64,000 bases of DNA from Alentia gelatinosa (GCA_950022655.1 OX465588.1:24662527-24726526), one strand, 5' to 3'; shown: positions 1 through 13,300, numbered from the stretch's first letter. The notes: generated by a model not told the origin, from the sequence alone. Translations and numbers: made by a program.

Positions 1-221
1 AATATCGGTAATATCATACCTATAGCAGAAAAAAAGGCCTGAGGATCAACCCTTCCTGAGCCACAGCTAAATGTATATATAAAAAATGCCAGGGTCGGTG
101 ATACTATACTATACACATACCGATATTCTATTAGGAAGGTTTGATAATCGGCCGGCGATGCCAGGTTTTATAATCGTTGCTCAAAATGGGAAGTTTTAGA
201 CTGGGTCATAGTTGCACAGCT

Positions 222-509
222 TTAGGCCCTGCGTCCACCTGCTACGACATGGCACCAATTTGCCCTACGATGCACCTCCAGATGCTAAATCAAAATCGCG
301 TCGGAAGGTCACATGATATCGGGGCAGTTGACCACATTTCTGCGATTAGGCACTGATAAAAACCCTATACAATGCGTGGTGAATTGGCATGTCTAGACAT
401 ATGTCTACGATTTTCCACCTTCCCGATATGGCTCCGATATTCGCTTTTTGTATCGGTGCCATATCGGTAGGTCTAAATTTCTATCGTAGTAGGTGGACGC
501 CGGGCCTAA
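222..509. repeat. MITE-like element with about 27-bp terminal inverted repeats
   Basis: The left end (222-248, beginning TTAGGCCCTGCGTCCACCT) is matched in inverse by the right end (483-509, ending GGTGGACGCCGGGCCTAA) with only a few mismatches. The interior holds several CGATAT/TATCGG motifs, for example around 435-475. The length (288 bp) and lack of coding capacity fit a non-autonomous DNA transposon. I could not find a clear target-site duplication, so the superfamily is open. The right end resembles the end of another element near 48,605-48,627. Confidence 0.6.
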
Positions 510-1604
510 TGGGCAAAGTAAGGCTTTTCATGTACCCGGGCAGTATATTTACCTCAGATGAAGATGTCGCATGCCTTGTTATCCAATCCTCGTGTTTTGC
601 CCTGCAGCTTGCAGGACATCCTTGATTCTACATTACTACTTGAGAGAGGCAGCCGTTCAGATCACAATTTGGTCTCTCATTCCAGCCTCCCCCGACCCGG
701 AGGCCTATCGATTGCGTTTCTCAGAGAATAGAGGAGACATCTGTGTTTCTCATATCGTAAACAGCGGGCGGTATCTGAAGTCTGAGAGTGCGGGAAATGA
801 GATTTTCCATCTTTTGACATTGAAAGAAGACGCTTGCTAATATCCGCCTTTCGAGCAACCTCAGCCATATTCACAGCTCTATCTAAGTACCATAAGTTAG
901 CAGATTCCCATATATTGCACATCAGCTTCAACGGACTTACCAAGTTGATTATTCTGGCATCTATAGAAGGACAACGATGGCTAAGAGTCTATTTACGATT
1001 TTAAAATGTCTATACTCTAGACTGCTATATATATTTATGCTGTAAAATCTTCTTTCAAACTGTCTTGTGAATCTGTTAGAGGAAAAAACCTAACTATTCT
1101 ACTACTGTAAATATATCTTCATGTACCGTTATCTCTCTTGGGATCGAAAACATAACTTAGAATTTTATCCTATTTTCTCTGTGTACCCCCCCCCCCTCCC
1201 CTCATATTGATCGTTGGTTCTACCGATAAAAATATACGACGGATATCCGAAAACTGATTTTGAGACAAAACGAGTTTATAAAGGACCACTCAAAAAGAAA
1301 TTGAATCAATAGCATAAAGACACACACTTTGGAGTTTGTAGCGCTATAAATACTTGGCATAACGTGCCCCCAGAAGTACTCTAAGTAATGAAAGTTCAGA
1401 GAAATTGGCGTGATAAATGATCTACACCCGCCCTCAGTGAGGGCAGGCGTGGTAATGGTCGACACTATTGACGGCCAATCTCCGCCGGACCTGGCTATAG
1501 GAGTGACCCAACTGACCGACCTCTGCGCCTGCCTTGTAGGCCTGGCGCAGGAGAGGCCAACTATCTTCTCCCGTACCTCATTTCATATTACAGTATCCTA
1601 TTAA
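510..1604. other. Intergenic, no gene recognised
   Basis: Short unconvincing open frames only. The stretch contains a poly-C run at about 1,187-1,199 and a GC-richer patch at 1,425-1,560. I see no domain, splice-site-supported exon or RNA gene. Confidence 0.5.
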
Positions 1605-1869
1605 AGTGCTGATTCCACCGACACACAAGATGTAGCGAGATTAGTCCCGATTTGGTTGTCTTGCTAAATCACGCAAGGTTTGTATAATCGCGTGCCTAAT
1701 TGTCGCGATGTTTCTTGAGGTGTCGCGGTGGTGGAGCACCAAAACATACACCCGACACCGCATGGCTACGCTTTGTAACATAGGAGATACGACATATCTC
1801 GACACTGTAAGATGTAACAAGATACACCAAGACATATCACGGCAAATGCTTCCTGTTGGCGGAATCACT
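1605..1869 (+). repeat. MITE, copy 1 of a two-copy family (PIF/Harbinger-like?)
   Basis: The left end AGTGCTGATTCCACCGACA and the right end TGTTGGCGGAATCACT form imperfect terminal inverted repeats. A second copy lies inverted at 53,692-53,964 and aligns over the whole length, for example sharing AGCGAGATTAGTC, TGAGGTGTCGC and CGACACTGTAAGAT. The second copy is flanked by TTA on both sides, the target type of PIF/Harbinger elements. This copy is preceded by TTAA but lacks a matching right flank. It has no coding capacity. Confidence 0.7.
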
Positions 1870-2298
1870 CACCGGACTCACCGTGACGACTCAGGGAGGT
1901 GTTTTGAAAACTAAGAACGATATTGGCTGAATAATTTCGATTAGGACTAACATCAGGCGATAGTGACTGCGATTGGAGTGTCAGTTCAATTTTTTTAAAT
2001 GTGTTCCTCAGAATTCCATAATATCTTTTGCAGTTTTTATTGTTGATTTGGTCCTATCTTAGTGGAAGAAGTTTTGTTATGGAGGAGATCATGATAAGAT
2101 TTTTTTCTCGTTCGTAAAAACATCTCCCTAAAATTTCAAAGTGCATGCAGTATCACATCTTACGCATTGCCTCTAATGACCTTCTCTGTTCCACTTCTTT
2201 GGGCAGCATCCCATGAAAACCCCGTTATAGCACTCATCTCAGCACTGATGGGTACCAAATTCCCCTATGCCGGCCTTTCAAGTCCTGTTTGTATATAG

Positions 2299-2435
2299 AT
2301 TTTGGTGAAGCATTTATTCATAGTGGGAAGGATATATTCCCAGCCAAGGGCTGGTTTCAGTGGGCGGCCAGACTTCAACCAAGCACAGATAACATTTCGT
2401 GTTTGTGGTCTTGCGCCATAGTTTGCAACAAATAG
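2299..2435 (+). CDS. Candidate 3'-terminal exon, unidentified protein
   Basis: A 45-codon open stretch (44 residues plus stop) follows a plausible acceptor (tttgtatatag, AG at 2,297-2,298) and ends at a TAG (2,433-2,435). Two bases complete a codon split by the intron. The translation is protein-like rather than low-complexity: it contains FGEAFIHSGKDIFPAKGWF followed by QWAARLQPSTDN. I do not recognise a family. No upstream exon was found and chance is possible at this length, so this is only a candidate. Confidence 0.25.
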
Positions 2436-5180
2436 TACATAGTTCAATTTTAACACAGTATTATCGCTTAGCTGGTTTGAGCCTCTTCCAGTACTTCTCT
2501 CCTATGAATACCAAATCTACTTCTAGTAATAAGCACCAGTGGCCATATATGAGTCCAGTGCATCTAGAATTTACGTCCAGATCTGCATCTCCCTCACTTC
2601 CCACTTCATCATGCTCAACCCTCCAGTCACGCGCCAATCAGAATGAAAAAGGCATGTGACCTTAGAGCAAGAACATCCTAAAGTAAAGTTTGTTAACCGT
2701 AGTTGGAGATTAACGATAACTAAAACGGTTCCTAAATCATCATCATTCATTCATGTACGCATCTTGTCATCTCATTTTTGACTAAAGTTTTAAATGAATG
2801 AAATTTGTCAATTGCTTCAGTAAAGAGATCATAACCTTATCCATCCACACCTTTCATTTCACAACTGTAACGCGGCAATCATTGATGTGTTATAGACGTA
2901 TCTTTCAGCAAAGTGCAGGAAAAAATAGAAATTCCTCCCTTCTTCGGAACATATTTCATTTTTGAAGGTGTATATTCTGTATTATAAATGAACAAAATTG
3001 GCAGACTTCGACGCAAACCTATGTAGATTCTGCCCTTATGCCAAAAGTAAATAAATTTGTCAAAATGTTAAAAGTCTATTATAGTGAATTGCCTTACTTT
3101 GGGTGGCTTTGTAAGTCAGATATTGGTTCAACAGACAGACAGACCGATCCCTAGTAAAGTTTAGGTCTCTTTTAAACTCAACAGGTTCCGTCATTCGTAA
3201 CATACAGGACACTAGAAAATCTTCGAGCCTGAAACACACGAGGCATACCTCTTCTAGCTCTTCATGCATTTAGTGTCACAATCCTTCACTGCCTTCTCGT
3301 ACCACTTGTACAGTTACACCTTGATAGGTCAAGCATTTATCCAGCTCGTACCTTTTCAGGTTACTCCCTTTACGTTCATTTACAACACGTTCTATTCCGC
3401 TTAATCACAACCAGGGGATCATTTTCCCTGACAATACCTTTCCAAGGCTGGTACTGGTTCCTATCCATACTATTTTACGATTGGCTCTGATCTGATTTCA
3501 TCATACAGTCTCTATACACCTTCCAGACATACTCTATTCATCCGTATCGACTCAATCGCACAATCGCCAGCACAACTGAGGTTACAACTGCTCAATAGCT
3601 CCAACCCTTCACGGCAGCCTATAGCTCAACTCCCACTTCCCACCGACACCACCCCGATAGTTTCATCCAGCATTCCCTCATCCATTCTGTCATGCCCCCT
3701 TCTGACCCCCACCCCCGCCTCCCCTTTTCACTCTGCACCATCTGGCTGGCATTGCTATTGGTTTTGGTGTCTTGTCAGCAGCGGGGCACGGGTACCTCCT
3801 GCTCAGAGCAGCTCTGAGTTGTTCCCCCGCCTTTCCACCCTCTCCACGCCCTCTACCATTAACGTTACTCCCATTATTGATGTCCACTCGAATACCTCAT
3901 AAAGTTTCCCACACTGACGTTGAAAGCTGGGGGATTTGTCGTGTTCGGTGCCCGGGAGACCCGTCCGCCAACTCCAGGGTAATCGTGTTATGCAGAAGCA
4001 GCCCTCGATGATCACAGGAGTCAATGGGTTCCAATTTTCCCGACATTTTTAAACAAATAGTTTGGAAATCTGTTTCTGCTACGGGGGAGCTGAAAGGGCC
4101 TCCCAGGACGGACGGCGAGGCTTTCGCTGTCCTGGGGTTGTGGGGTGAGGTAATGAGCTTAGAATTGATTCTGTAATCGCCGCATTAATCATGTGTTTAT
4201 GAGTCCAGGGTTTAGCCTATCCAGACCCCCACACTGAGCGGCCTAATGGTTCTCTCTGTTGTAGACCGACCACAACATGCGTAGAATAATAACAGATCGA
4301 ATACTTATCTGGTGATTATATACTATGGATGAGGCAATCAATAGGTTTTGGCCAGAGTGTTAAAAAAAAGTAATTCGAAAGCTCGATATAATTGAGGAAA
4401 TGGCTTCAGAGATGGGAATGGATTTAAGATATAAGGAGCTAATTAGCGCTACATCTAAAATCAACAGGTTCTGACTAGATTTCTTATTTGCTTTCAAATC
4501 ATATAAATCATCGTGATTATTGAGATTATGTCTGCCTTAAGCTAATGCTCAAGAAAAAAACCCAGATACTTCACTCTTCGGTGAAGTAGTCATGGATAGG
4601 GTTACCTTACTCATATCAGCACAATTGAATTCATCTGTGTAGGATTAGATACAATGAGGATCATTTTATGTGAGATGATAAAGGAAAAAGGCATCATTCC
4701 TTAAAGAAATGAAATATCAAAGACTTCCATTTCAAAGGAACGACGAGCTACTATCACACAGCGGCTAATGTCAAGAGGCTTATTTCGAATGCCATGTTGC
4801 TGCTTCATGCAGGCAGACATGGCTGATTTTTTAAGATTGAAATGTAAGTGGATTAGTTTACGGTTTCTCCAACATTCAAACATGCATAAATGATAGCTGA
4901 TATATGGAAATAATTTAGTAGAGTTGTGCTATTCTTTTGTATGCTGGGTTATTTCAAGGTATGGATACGAAACCAATGACATTCAGTACAATTTACTTCA
5001 GAGGTTCACTGAACGTGCAGCGTGCTCATTGGTAGTCCTTTATTTCAATCTATGCAATATCATTGTTATTGCAAGAGATACACACATAGTAAAAATGAAT
5101 GAAAATATTCAATGGGAACATGGGGGTTTCACCGACCAGAAAACAATGAAGTATACAAGTGATATTAAGTACTATAGAGG
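2436..5180. other. Intergenic; contains a GC-rich patch
   Basis: No gene recognised. Bases 3,690-4,150 are pyrimidine- and GC-rich (CCCCACCCCCGCCTCCCC near 3,706) and are followed by homeodomain-type cores (ATTGATT, CATTAATCATG) near 4,165-4,195. That could be regulatory DNA, but nothing in the sequence proves it. The rest is AT-rich with short random frames. Confidence 0.4.
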
Positions 5181-5296
5181 AAACCCATGAGAGTTTAGGG
5201 TCTGAGCTCGTATCCCATCGAGTTTGAATCACGCCTTGTGAATTGCTATGTGATTCAAATGAGATGGGATCGAACTCTGACCCTAAACTTGGGTTT
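5181..5296. repeat. Fold-back inverted repeat, arms about 50 bp
   Basis: The left arm 5,181-5,232 pairs with the right arm 5,250-5,296. Matching blocks include AAACCCA/TGGGTTT, GAGTTTAGGGT/ACCCTAAACT, ATCCCATC/GATGGGAT and TTTGAATCAC/GTGATTCAAA. The loop is about 17 bases. The core (GAATTGCTATGTGATTC) resembles the core of the repeats at 27.3 and 57.1 kb (GAATGCTATGTGATATTC), so this hairpin may be a diverged relative of that family. Confidence 0.65.
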
Positions 5297-5317
5297 CTGA
5301 ACTTGGGTTTCTGAATC

Positions 5318-5457
5318 TATCTCACCCTTTATATTACCTAATGGGCTAACAATTGTGACATTATCCCCCATTGGATATATTTCCTAAATATCTAATGGGT
5401 GTTAGATACGAGTTTCCAATGTTAAGTCTATGGAGAAAAAATATCTGGGGTGAGATA
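5318..5457 (+). repeat. Short element with TATCTCACCC / GGGGTGAGATA ends
   Basis: A 140-bp segment begins TATCTCACCC and ends GGGGTGAGATA, giving 9-10-bp inverted ends. Just inside the right end it carries ACGAGTTTCCAATGTTAAG followed by TCTATGG. The same ordered block occurs in the repeat at 57,118-57,405, inverted at 27,312-27,601, and degenerately at about 40,825-40,870. It is non-coding. I read it as a small member of a dispersed non-autonomous family. Confidence 0.55.
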
Positions 5458-6689
5458 AATGCTAGAAAATCTTAAAATCTTCCTATTTCTTGTCGATCTA
5501 TCATAAGAAGAACGAATAGACCCCAGGCTGGATGGACTTAAACAACACTTTGCACTGTCATTATAGCCCCTTGGTATGGTTGCCTTTATACATACCTCCT
5601 TTCCCGAGGTGTCATATCATTTCCTATATATCACCTCCCATCTTCATTCTCTGACTGACATCACCAGTGAAAAAGCTGGTATCCGAAAACATACGCCTCA
5701 CTTTCCAACACAGCAGTGGAGAACAAAACCCCTACAATAGGCCTTCGAACATTAAAGCAATTACCCGGGCTTAACCATCATCTAATTATCGTTGCGTGTG
5801 GAGTTAGAATGTAAAACAGCATGGCGGCTCACTGTTCTCCAGTCCTGCGGGCGTGATTTTTCGGCAGACCTATAATCGTGCAGCAATTCTCAGTTGGAGC
5901 AGGTTGGAGAGTGGATCGATAGAACGGCAGCTTTTGTTGGCGCCCGGCGGTGGTTGTGTATAGTATTGGCGTGTACCCGGATGCGGACCCCCGGGCCTAT
6001 CGTAGCCTACCGTAAGCAGTTAATCGAACCAACAAAGCGCATTGTGGGAAGGCAAGCACCAGCATATCGAGTCATATCAGGGGTAAAAAGGGATGATGCA
6101 ATCACTGAAACCACTCAGCAATCATCACAGGAAGTTAAATTCATTGATTTATTTGGGAAGTCATGTTGTGGTATTTGCCTTCAAAACATTGGTTGAAGGG
6201 ATTTCCGAATCACACAGCACAGACCACAAAATGGATATTAAAATGAGATCTGTGTGACAGATAGAATAACTTTCTTGCATTGACTTTGTATAGTTCTTTC
6301 CAACAACAGTTCTAAGTTTGCATTTCATCAGTTTTTCTTTGAAGACCTGCGTTCTACGAAGATCAATGGTAACTCAGTGAATGGAACATTGAAACAGTTG
6401 CACATTTAATGAGGAAAGAAATACATTTATAAGTTCATATTTTCGGCTATCAGACGTCAAAGCGACCTTAAAAACCTACGAGTGATTGTCAGGTAGCTGG
6501 CCGACCTTGGCTCAATTTCTGTATTTCAGGAAAACACGCAAACGAAACTCGTCTGTAATGGGGTGGCAGGCGGCTACCTGACCACGTACCTCTGTCATCG
6601 TTACGTGCTGTTCTAGAGCATTGATAGACAGATTGACGCTAGACTGGTGTTTATCTGACATCGATAAAAACACATCCAGATCTATTCGG
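5458..6689. other. Intergenic, no gene recognised
   Basis: No supported exon or repeat boundary. A GC-rich patch with ATGGCGGCTC lies at 5,821-5,830. The open frame at 5,894-6,196 has no recognisable domain and no good splice sites, so it is left unannotated. Confidence 0.4.
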
Positions 6690-7410
6690 TTTCCTACCAA
6701 CACGCCATGTATTCAGATTCATAGACCTGCTCACCTTCCTAACACCATGCCTTGTATTCACACTCACTCACCAAACAATTTTATACAGACATATCGTGTC
6801 TTACCTCTGGGTTACGAAGTTCCCATTGGAAATTATGGGGCCACATAAAACCACTACCCATCGTTTATTATTGGCTGTAAATACCATTTATGGTCCATGG
6901 TATCAGACCCATTATCGAATTTCCACGAATAGAATTTGTTGTTAATTATCCATGGGTAAGTAATAACAGATTTTGGGCAGTCGGGTTTGTTAACCACCCG
7001 AGGTTGACGATGTGATACAATCACTATCGCTCCTGTATTATTACACACTCGTCAGCCAAAAAATCTATCGAATATTGTCTACATAGCTCAGTTTCATACT
7101 GACAGGTCCTGAATTATTCTCACATCTGCTCAGTTTCATACTGAAACACCTCGTATCCAAACCACACACCTATTTAGTTTCATATTGATACGCCCTATAT
7201 CACTTACATATCTATTCAGTTTCATTCTGACACATCCTGTATTTACACTCGCAAACCCACTCAGTCTCATACTGACACATTCTATATTCATACTGACACA
7301 TCAATTCAGGTTTCATTCTGACACACTCTGTTTTCACACTCACAGACTCATTTCCTTTTGTACCGCCACAGCCTACGTTAATACTCACATGTCTATTTCC
7401 TGGTCTTATC
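6690..7410. repeat. Degenerate tandem repeat, unit roughly 45-60 bp
   Basis: The unit contains CAGTTTCATACTGACACA followed by TCCTGTATTCACACTCACA and a CATCTATT spacer. Clear copies start near 7,090, 7,130, 7,175, 7,220, 7,262 and 7,310, and looser ones lie near 6,705 and 6,750. Copies differ in length and by substitutions, so the array is old. It generates a spurious hydrophobic open frame rich in FILTH-type repeats (about 7,185-7,410), which should not be read as a gene. Confidence 0.65.
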
Positions 7411-8094
7411 CACAAGCGCTGTATTCACCCAGACGACATCCTAACACAGACCCCAATCACCTGACTGCATTGAGAGGGCACGGATTTAGATGTAAAATGA
7501 CGGTTTTTATAGCTTGGAGTAACCTAAATGTGAATGACTACCGTCCATCCGGGTCCATCCCAGTTCATAAAATATGTAAAAAGGACAATACAGAATAATC
7601 TTGGCCATTTTATCTGTCGTTGAAAAAAGGCGGCGCTCGTGATTCCTAATTTATCACAGTCCTAAACATTATCCACCACAGCACAAAGCTGCCCTGACCA
7701 ACGAGTGCACTGGGACACGTGAGGCCGTTGGTAATGGCTACCTACGACCACGCTTCCCACCAGCGTACATATTCAGCACCTTACCCCATTGCCTTGTTTC
7801 AATCCCTTCCATACACCCATTGAGCTGAGACCCACCGCCCCATTCCTCCTCCTACCAGTACGCCCTGCTCTCACAGACTTATGGGTCCCACATTGGTATT
7901 CAAGATGCAGACCTAAGTGGACACATAGCTTCAGCATTCCCACAGACAACACTGATGATTAATGACATTAGGGTCCGTAGCGACGACCAAATGAAATTGC
8001 TCGGAGCGGCAAAGCTATCCCTCCGAAGACGGCCTATCCTTCTTCCCATCCCTTAGGTGTCATGGAGTTTAATAGATCCAAATAACACCTCCCG

Positions 8095-8290
8095 GCAAAG
8101 AAAGGCAAAACTTGAGCCAGAGCTAATTTGATGCTGCTGCCCGGACTGAGCGGTATTCACCGCTGGGTTATTCATGGTGTCATTGGCATTTCAGACACGT
8201 AATCAAATCAATTAGAGAGCCCGTAAACGTTAATTAAGCAAGTAATTGATTGGAATCAATTGCTCGTGTTGAGGAATACTAATCATCGGA
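8095..8290. promoter_or_regulatory. Candidate enhancer: cluster of homeodomain-type sites
   Basis: The block is dense in TAAT/ATTA cores: CTAATTTG near 8,123, TAATCAAATCAATTAG (8,200-8,215), GTTAATTAAG (8,229-8,238), and an exact palindrome AATTGATTGGAATCAATT (8,244-8,261) with two 8-bp arms around GG. No open frame or repeat explains it. Paired homeodomain sites of this type are typical of deeply conserved developmental enhancers. Function is inferred from motifs only. Confidence 0.35.
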
Positions 8291-10071
8291 GGTATGTGTA
8301 TTTTTGAATATGAATCATTTACAGGAGTGAGGAGGGTATTAGTGATAATGGTTATGGGCAATGCAATGGAATAAATTGAACCTTTATAAACGGCACAGTT
8401 GATTAATATGCTGTAGTAAGGTTTTGTCGGTCAATATAGGACTCTCTGGTGCCTCTATGTGGTGAATAGGATAGAATGTACTTGATCTGGTTTTAATTGG
8501 CTAATCTCTTCTTAATTCGCCGGATTATATATGTTATTGTCGGCACAAAGCCTAAAGCCCATGATCCAATCTACCTATAATTGGGTTGAAATAGTTTATG
8601 AGGACATTTCCTTCGTCGTTGCTCATTGAAAGAATTTCCTCATGTTTATTTGTCTACCTTCCTTATGCCCTTTTGAGTTACGGCTAGTAATTCAAATAGG
8701 CACTTCATTTTTATCTATGGGGATTGGGATATGAGAATGATATATATCACTCAGTCATAATCTTCCTGAAACTTCATTGAAAACGATTTGGAACAAATTT
8801 TCTTGAAATCCAAGGAACTCAGATCATAACTCCAAGAAAATTCTGGAAATCAGTTTGGAACTAATATCAAATTTTATTTTTGAATGATTGCTATTGCCGT
8901 TCAGAGGCATTCTGTAAATCGCGATGAGTACTAAGAGAATGGTGGCTTTGTTGTACGTAAAACCCTCACTCACACATCCCTTACGTGCACAGTACCTGGG
9001 GATCAATATTAAGTGTGCCCCTAATGATCTCTAACCACCAGCACATTAAGGAATCGATGCCAGACCTGCTCACCTCACATCACAGAGCAGCTCGACCCAA
9101 GCGCGTGTGGGCAGACAGACGCAGTCATTACAAATTCAGAGTGGACGGGGTCCGAGTTCGCGCACGTGCCACCAGTGGGCGGGGTAGTAGGTGAAACTAG
9201 TGTATTGCCGGCCCCTTATTGGATTGTAGAGTGCTTCTTACAAAGTATTTCAGTGTACGACGTAGGCTTCCAGTTACAAGCAGGTGGCCTATTCTCTAAA
9301 GTGAATCAGTCTGATAGTGTACGTCTAGGTAGGACCACTGCAACCTGTTCTCTTCCCTATAAAGGTTGAGAAACTTGTTTCGTATAGAAGGAAAGAGGGC
9401 GCCGTGTTTAAGTACAACCTGTAATGTGTCTACTATTTTGTTTGTGGTTTAAAAAAAAAGAAAAAAAGGAACGGAGCAACCTGTAGAGATACCACAAACA
9501 AATGAAGCAAATGTAAGGCGAAGAAAAGGAAGACATTGTAACCGAGAGCTACGGAAGTGACTGATATTGTATAGTGAAAAGTGGAATAAAGGAATTGCTC
9601 GCAAAAAAAGACACGTGACAATGAATTTAAAGAGCCAAATAATTAATGTCATTCTTGTGTCTACTGTACCTTGGTAAGGTCAAAGATTCGGATAAATCAG
9701 CAGTTAGCCACATGCTGATAATTCAAAGTCTAAATTACACATTGAATTTTACTGAAATCACTACTCAGCCCAATTCTGATCAATGTCTTCTGCTATACAT
9801 TAGAGTACACTTTAGGAGGAAGTAAATGCAATTACAATTACATGTATACTTCAGGGCCCAAACGCTTGGAATTAGGTTTTATCATAACTTAACAGATATC
9901 TGTTTACAAGCGAATCCGATGGTTGCTTTTCATGCTGAGCAGCATATATTATGACCTTGGAATTAGATTGATATCAGAATCATTCATCATTAAAATCATC
10001 GTCAGTTAATCAATTGACGATGGTAACTTGCCATTGTTTGGATGTTTGGTAATCAATATCTTCAAGTTTAT
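8291..10071. other. Intergenic, no gene recognised
   Basis: No supported gene. Notable short structures are a purine run at about 9,450-9,471 and a near-perfect palindrome at 10,002-10,025 (ATCGTCA...TGACGAT around TTAATCAA). A GC-rich open patch at 9,090-9,194 follows a possible acceptor (cacatcacag) but gives only an arginine-rich peptide that I do not recognise. Confidence 0.4.
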
Positions 10072-10345
10072 CACTGCACAAAAACCACCAGTTTATATAC
10101 GTATACACCAGGCGTTTATAGGTATGATTTTGCATATACAAGGTAGTCCTATTTTCCGTTGTGTATACACCTCATCTATAGGCATGTAAAATGTATACAA
10201 CCCGCATATACATGTCCCGCACATAATATTTCTCTTCATATACGCTTTGCGACAAATACAGCCATTACGCTGACGTGTAGATGAGGAAACGTGTCAATAT
10301 ACAGCCGATACATGCACTTACAGTGTATATACCTCCTTTGCACAT
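10072..10345 (+). repeat. CACTA/EnSpm-like element end, truncated copy
   Basis: It begins CACTGCACAAAAACCACC, matching the terminal inverted repeat of the element at 18,076-19,224 (CACTGCACGAAAACCAC). Spaced TATACACC/TATATACC subterminal motifs follow (near 10,106, 10,163 and 10,326), as in that element. I found no opposite CAGTG end nearby, so the copy is broken or its right end has diverged. The right boundary given is approximate. Confidence 0.55.
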
Positions 10346-13300
10346 AGCTATGGACATGTACAAGTAGAATTAAACTATATAGTTTGAATTTGATTGACCA
10401 AAGACACAAATTTGATTTACCAATGCTTTTGGTCATATTGATGTTCTTTCAAAACTTAATTGGATATGAATAAGCGTATCATCATATAAAAGAACAAACA
10501 ACATTGTATGCATTCTGAAAAAATCAATGGACGCTATACAATTTTATATTCAGTGACTATATCGCAGAGGAATATAGCTCCCTCAAGCAGTAAGCATGTC
10601 TCCGTAAGGGCATACTAATATTTTAAGAGCGTTTACCTAGCAAGGGATCCAGCGTATCACGAGCCTGTGTGATGCGTTATGGGTACAAATCCAAGTTAAG
10701 TGAACATATATCAGGCTCTTCTAAAATAAGGTCAGGCAAAATATTGAAGCGGAACTATCAGCACTTGCTGATAGCTGATATAAAAGTGTCAGAGCATAAT
10801 TTGAGAACCCAGAGTAAGTGATACACATTTAATAGTTAAACACAGTATGTAACTTATTTCAACTGCCTTACTATGCTATCTCACGGTGTGCAAATAGTCT
10901 GAGCTTATCAATTGTAACCTGAAGTTACAGTTGTATGCATAATTGTGTTTGCCAAACTACTAGATGAAATAGTTCGCTGGTTTCAGTGGCACAATTCGAG
11001 AGAGATATGATATTTTGAGTACTGGGTGAGAGCAAAAACATTGATGAGAAGGTTTCCCTTTGATCAGCAGTGCCTCGATCTATTTTCCCTGGCAGTTAAT
11101 ATTCACACATGTGTTTTGCTGAAATGTGAAACGCATTAATGTAATGTCCATTGTAATCATGACCTGCATTTACATGCGTTGTATAATCATACAGAGCAGA
11201 AGGAGGAAAATGACCTGATTAGCATATTCTCGTTGCAGGTATGGAGGTAAGCAAATACTGGTGGAACACATGCCAACCTCGGTTCCTTAGAAGCTACAAC
11301 ATTGATTACCCCCTGGGCAGGACATGCTTACAAACTCTGGGGTCTGTTTGTGTTAGTATCCACAATGTTTCCACTACACTCTCTGTTAGACATGAACCAA
11401 AGAGGAAAATTAGCTCAATCAATACAAAGAGAGCAGATAAAGATGGCTGCTGCTTTTGCACTGACATCCTCAAATAAGCCACAGACAACGCATAATGATG
11501 TTCTAAAGCCCACACACATTGATTAGAAATACGATTAAGAGTATTATGAGGTCATGTGAAAGAGACAACACATCCTCCTGGAAATTAATGTAAAAAAGCT
11601 AAATCTGAATGGAGAAACAAATCCTATTTATCTTTATATCTTCTATAAACATAATTAGCTAGTATATAAATCCCCCAGTATGCACAGCTGTACAGTTATC
11701 ATGATGTAGGCAGTTATAGTAGGAACACCATTAAAAATAAGTAGATATATCACTTTGCAGAGGAAACAACACATTTGCGATAATACAAACAAAAGAGAAA
11801 TCGCCACAAGGGGTTGCTAGAAATACGATTTCGGTTATCCTTGGCTTCTGTGGTTTCTGTGACTACTCATAACGAGAAATGGCTCTGAAATCGCCGTGAT
11901 GGTTCCACTACCGAGGCTTAGTACGCATCGTGCAAGGAAGAACAATAAAGGATGGTCGATCGATGCCTATGCGCTGCTTGGATGTTCAAACCAATTGATC
12001 TACACTGGAAGAAACAATAATTGGTACCATGAATAGGCATGTCTCAAATCCTGCCCAAGGAATTCGAGGTACTAGAAAAGACAATGGAGCGAAGTTAGGA
12101 CAAAAACACCAACAAATCAAACGAAATCGAGAGGCATTGCCTTGCCTAACATTGTCCGAGTATATTTAGAATTGTACTAACGAGTCTGACCATCAACCGA
12201 TCAAATTCAATATCTATGTCCCACCCCACGTCCCTAATCTGATTCCCAACACACTCTCATTATTTCACCTTCATCAACAACCAATCGAAGATGTATACTC
12301 GAATGTAAATTCTCCATACGTCACTGGAAGAACTTTTAATCTAACAGAAGTGAATAAAGATTTTACCCCCAAAAATGTCTATGATTTATGTACCTCGAGA
12401 TTTGTTGACCTGGGCTCGCTTATTACTCAGAAGTACTTATAAATGTAATGGACGAAGAGAAATGAATCAATCAACACAGGAAAATAAGAAAAACTAATTT
12501 CCTAATTGACAAATATTTCTAGACTGTACATATTTACGCCATTGGGTTTTACTGCTGAGAAATTCCAAGTGGGCCATCTACCCATTTAAAAAAGAATTTG
12601 AATGCTCATCACTGTAACTGATATTTTGCTAGGTGTAATCGAAAAGTAGGCAGACGGATCGTTTTTTCTCCCCTAAATAATGAGGCTATGTAATAAAGCC
12701 AATTCTAGTACGCATATAGACACCTTGGTGGACTGGCAAAAATCACCACAAACAAATAGACCCCAAATATATGCACATCAATAAACGATCAAAATGCTCC
12801 TTTTTGTCCAACAGCAATTCTATATTTTATAGCCTACTACGACACTGCTGTGGTTTTAAGGTCTCTAACCCACCCCCTTTGCTAGCTTTCGGTTGTGTTC
12901 ACCAATGATATTGATCAAGATTGATATGTACTGTGCAGAATGAAAATGGGTGTCGATAAGCCGCAAGTGCACTTTGATCGCGACCAGCAATGGAGAAAAT
13001 ATTTGTTCACAGGGGACGCTGGTTCCGGTAATCAATCGCTTACTTGATCGCAAGCCGGGGACCAGCCCATGGGGCCTAAGCTAGTCTAGGTATGGATCTT
13101 AGGAAACTGGTTTTAGAAAAGGATCTTATGGGAACGGTCTTGTTACCCGTAACATCAAATTCAGTCATGCTTACATTCTTTTTTACTTGTCAGTTCAATA
13201 GATCTTTCAGCGCAACCCGGTTTCTGCATATTTTATTACTCCCTGCTTGACAACGATATCCGTTTTATCAAAGGGCTCTGCAAACTCGTCTCGTTACAAA

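Noticed and set aside
7185..7598. 137-codon hydrophobic frame resembling membrane repeats
   Set aside because: Produced by the degenerate tandem repeat; periodicity follows the DNA unit.
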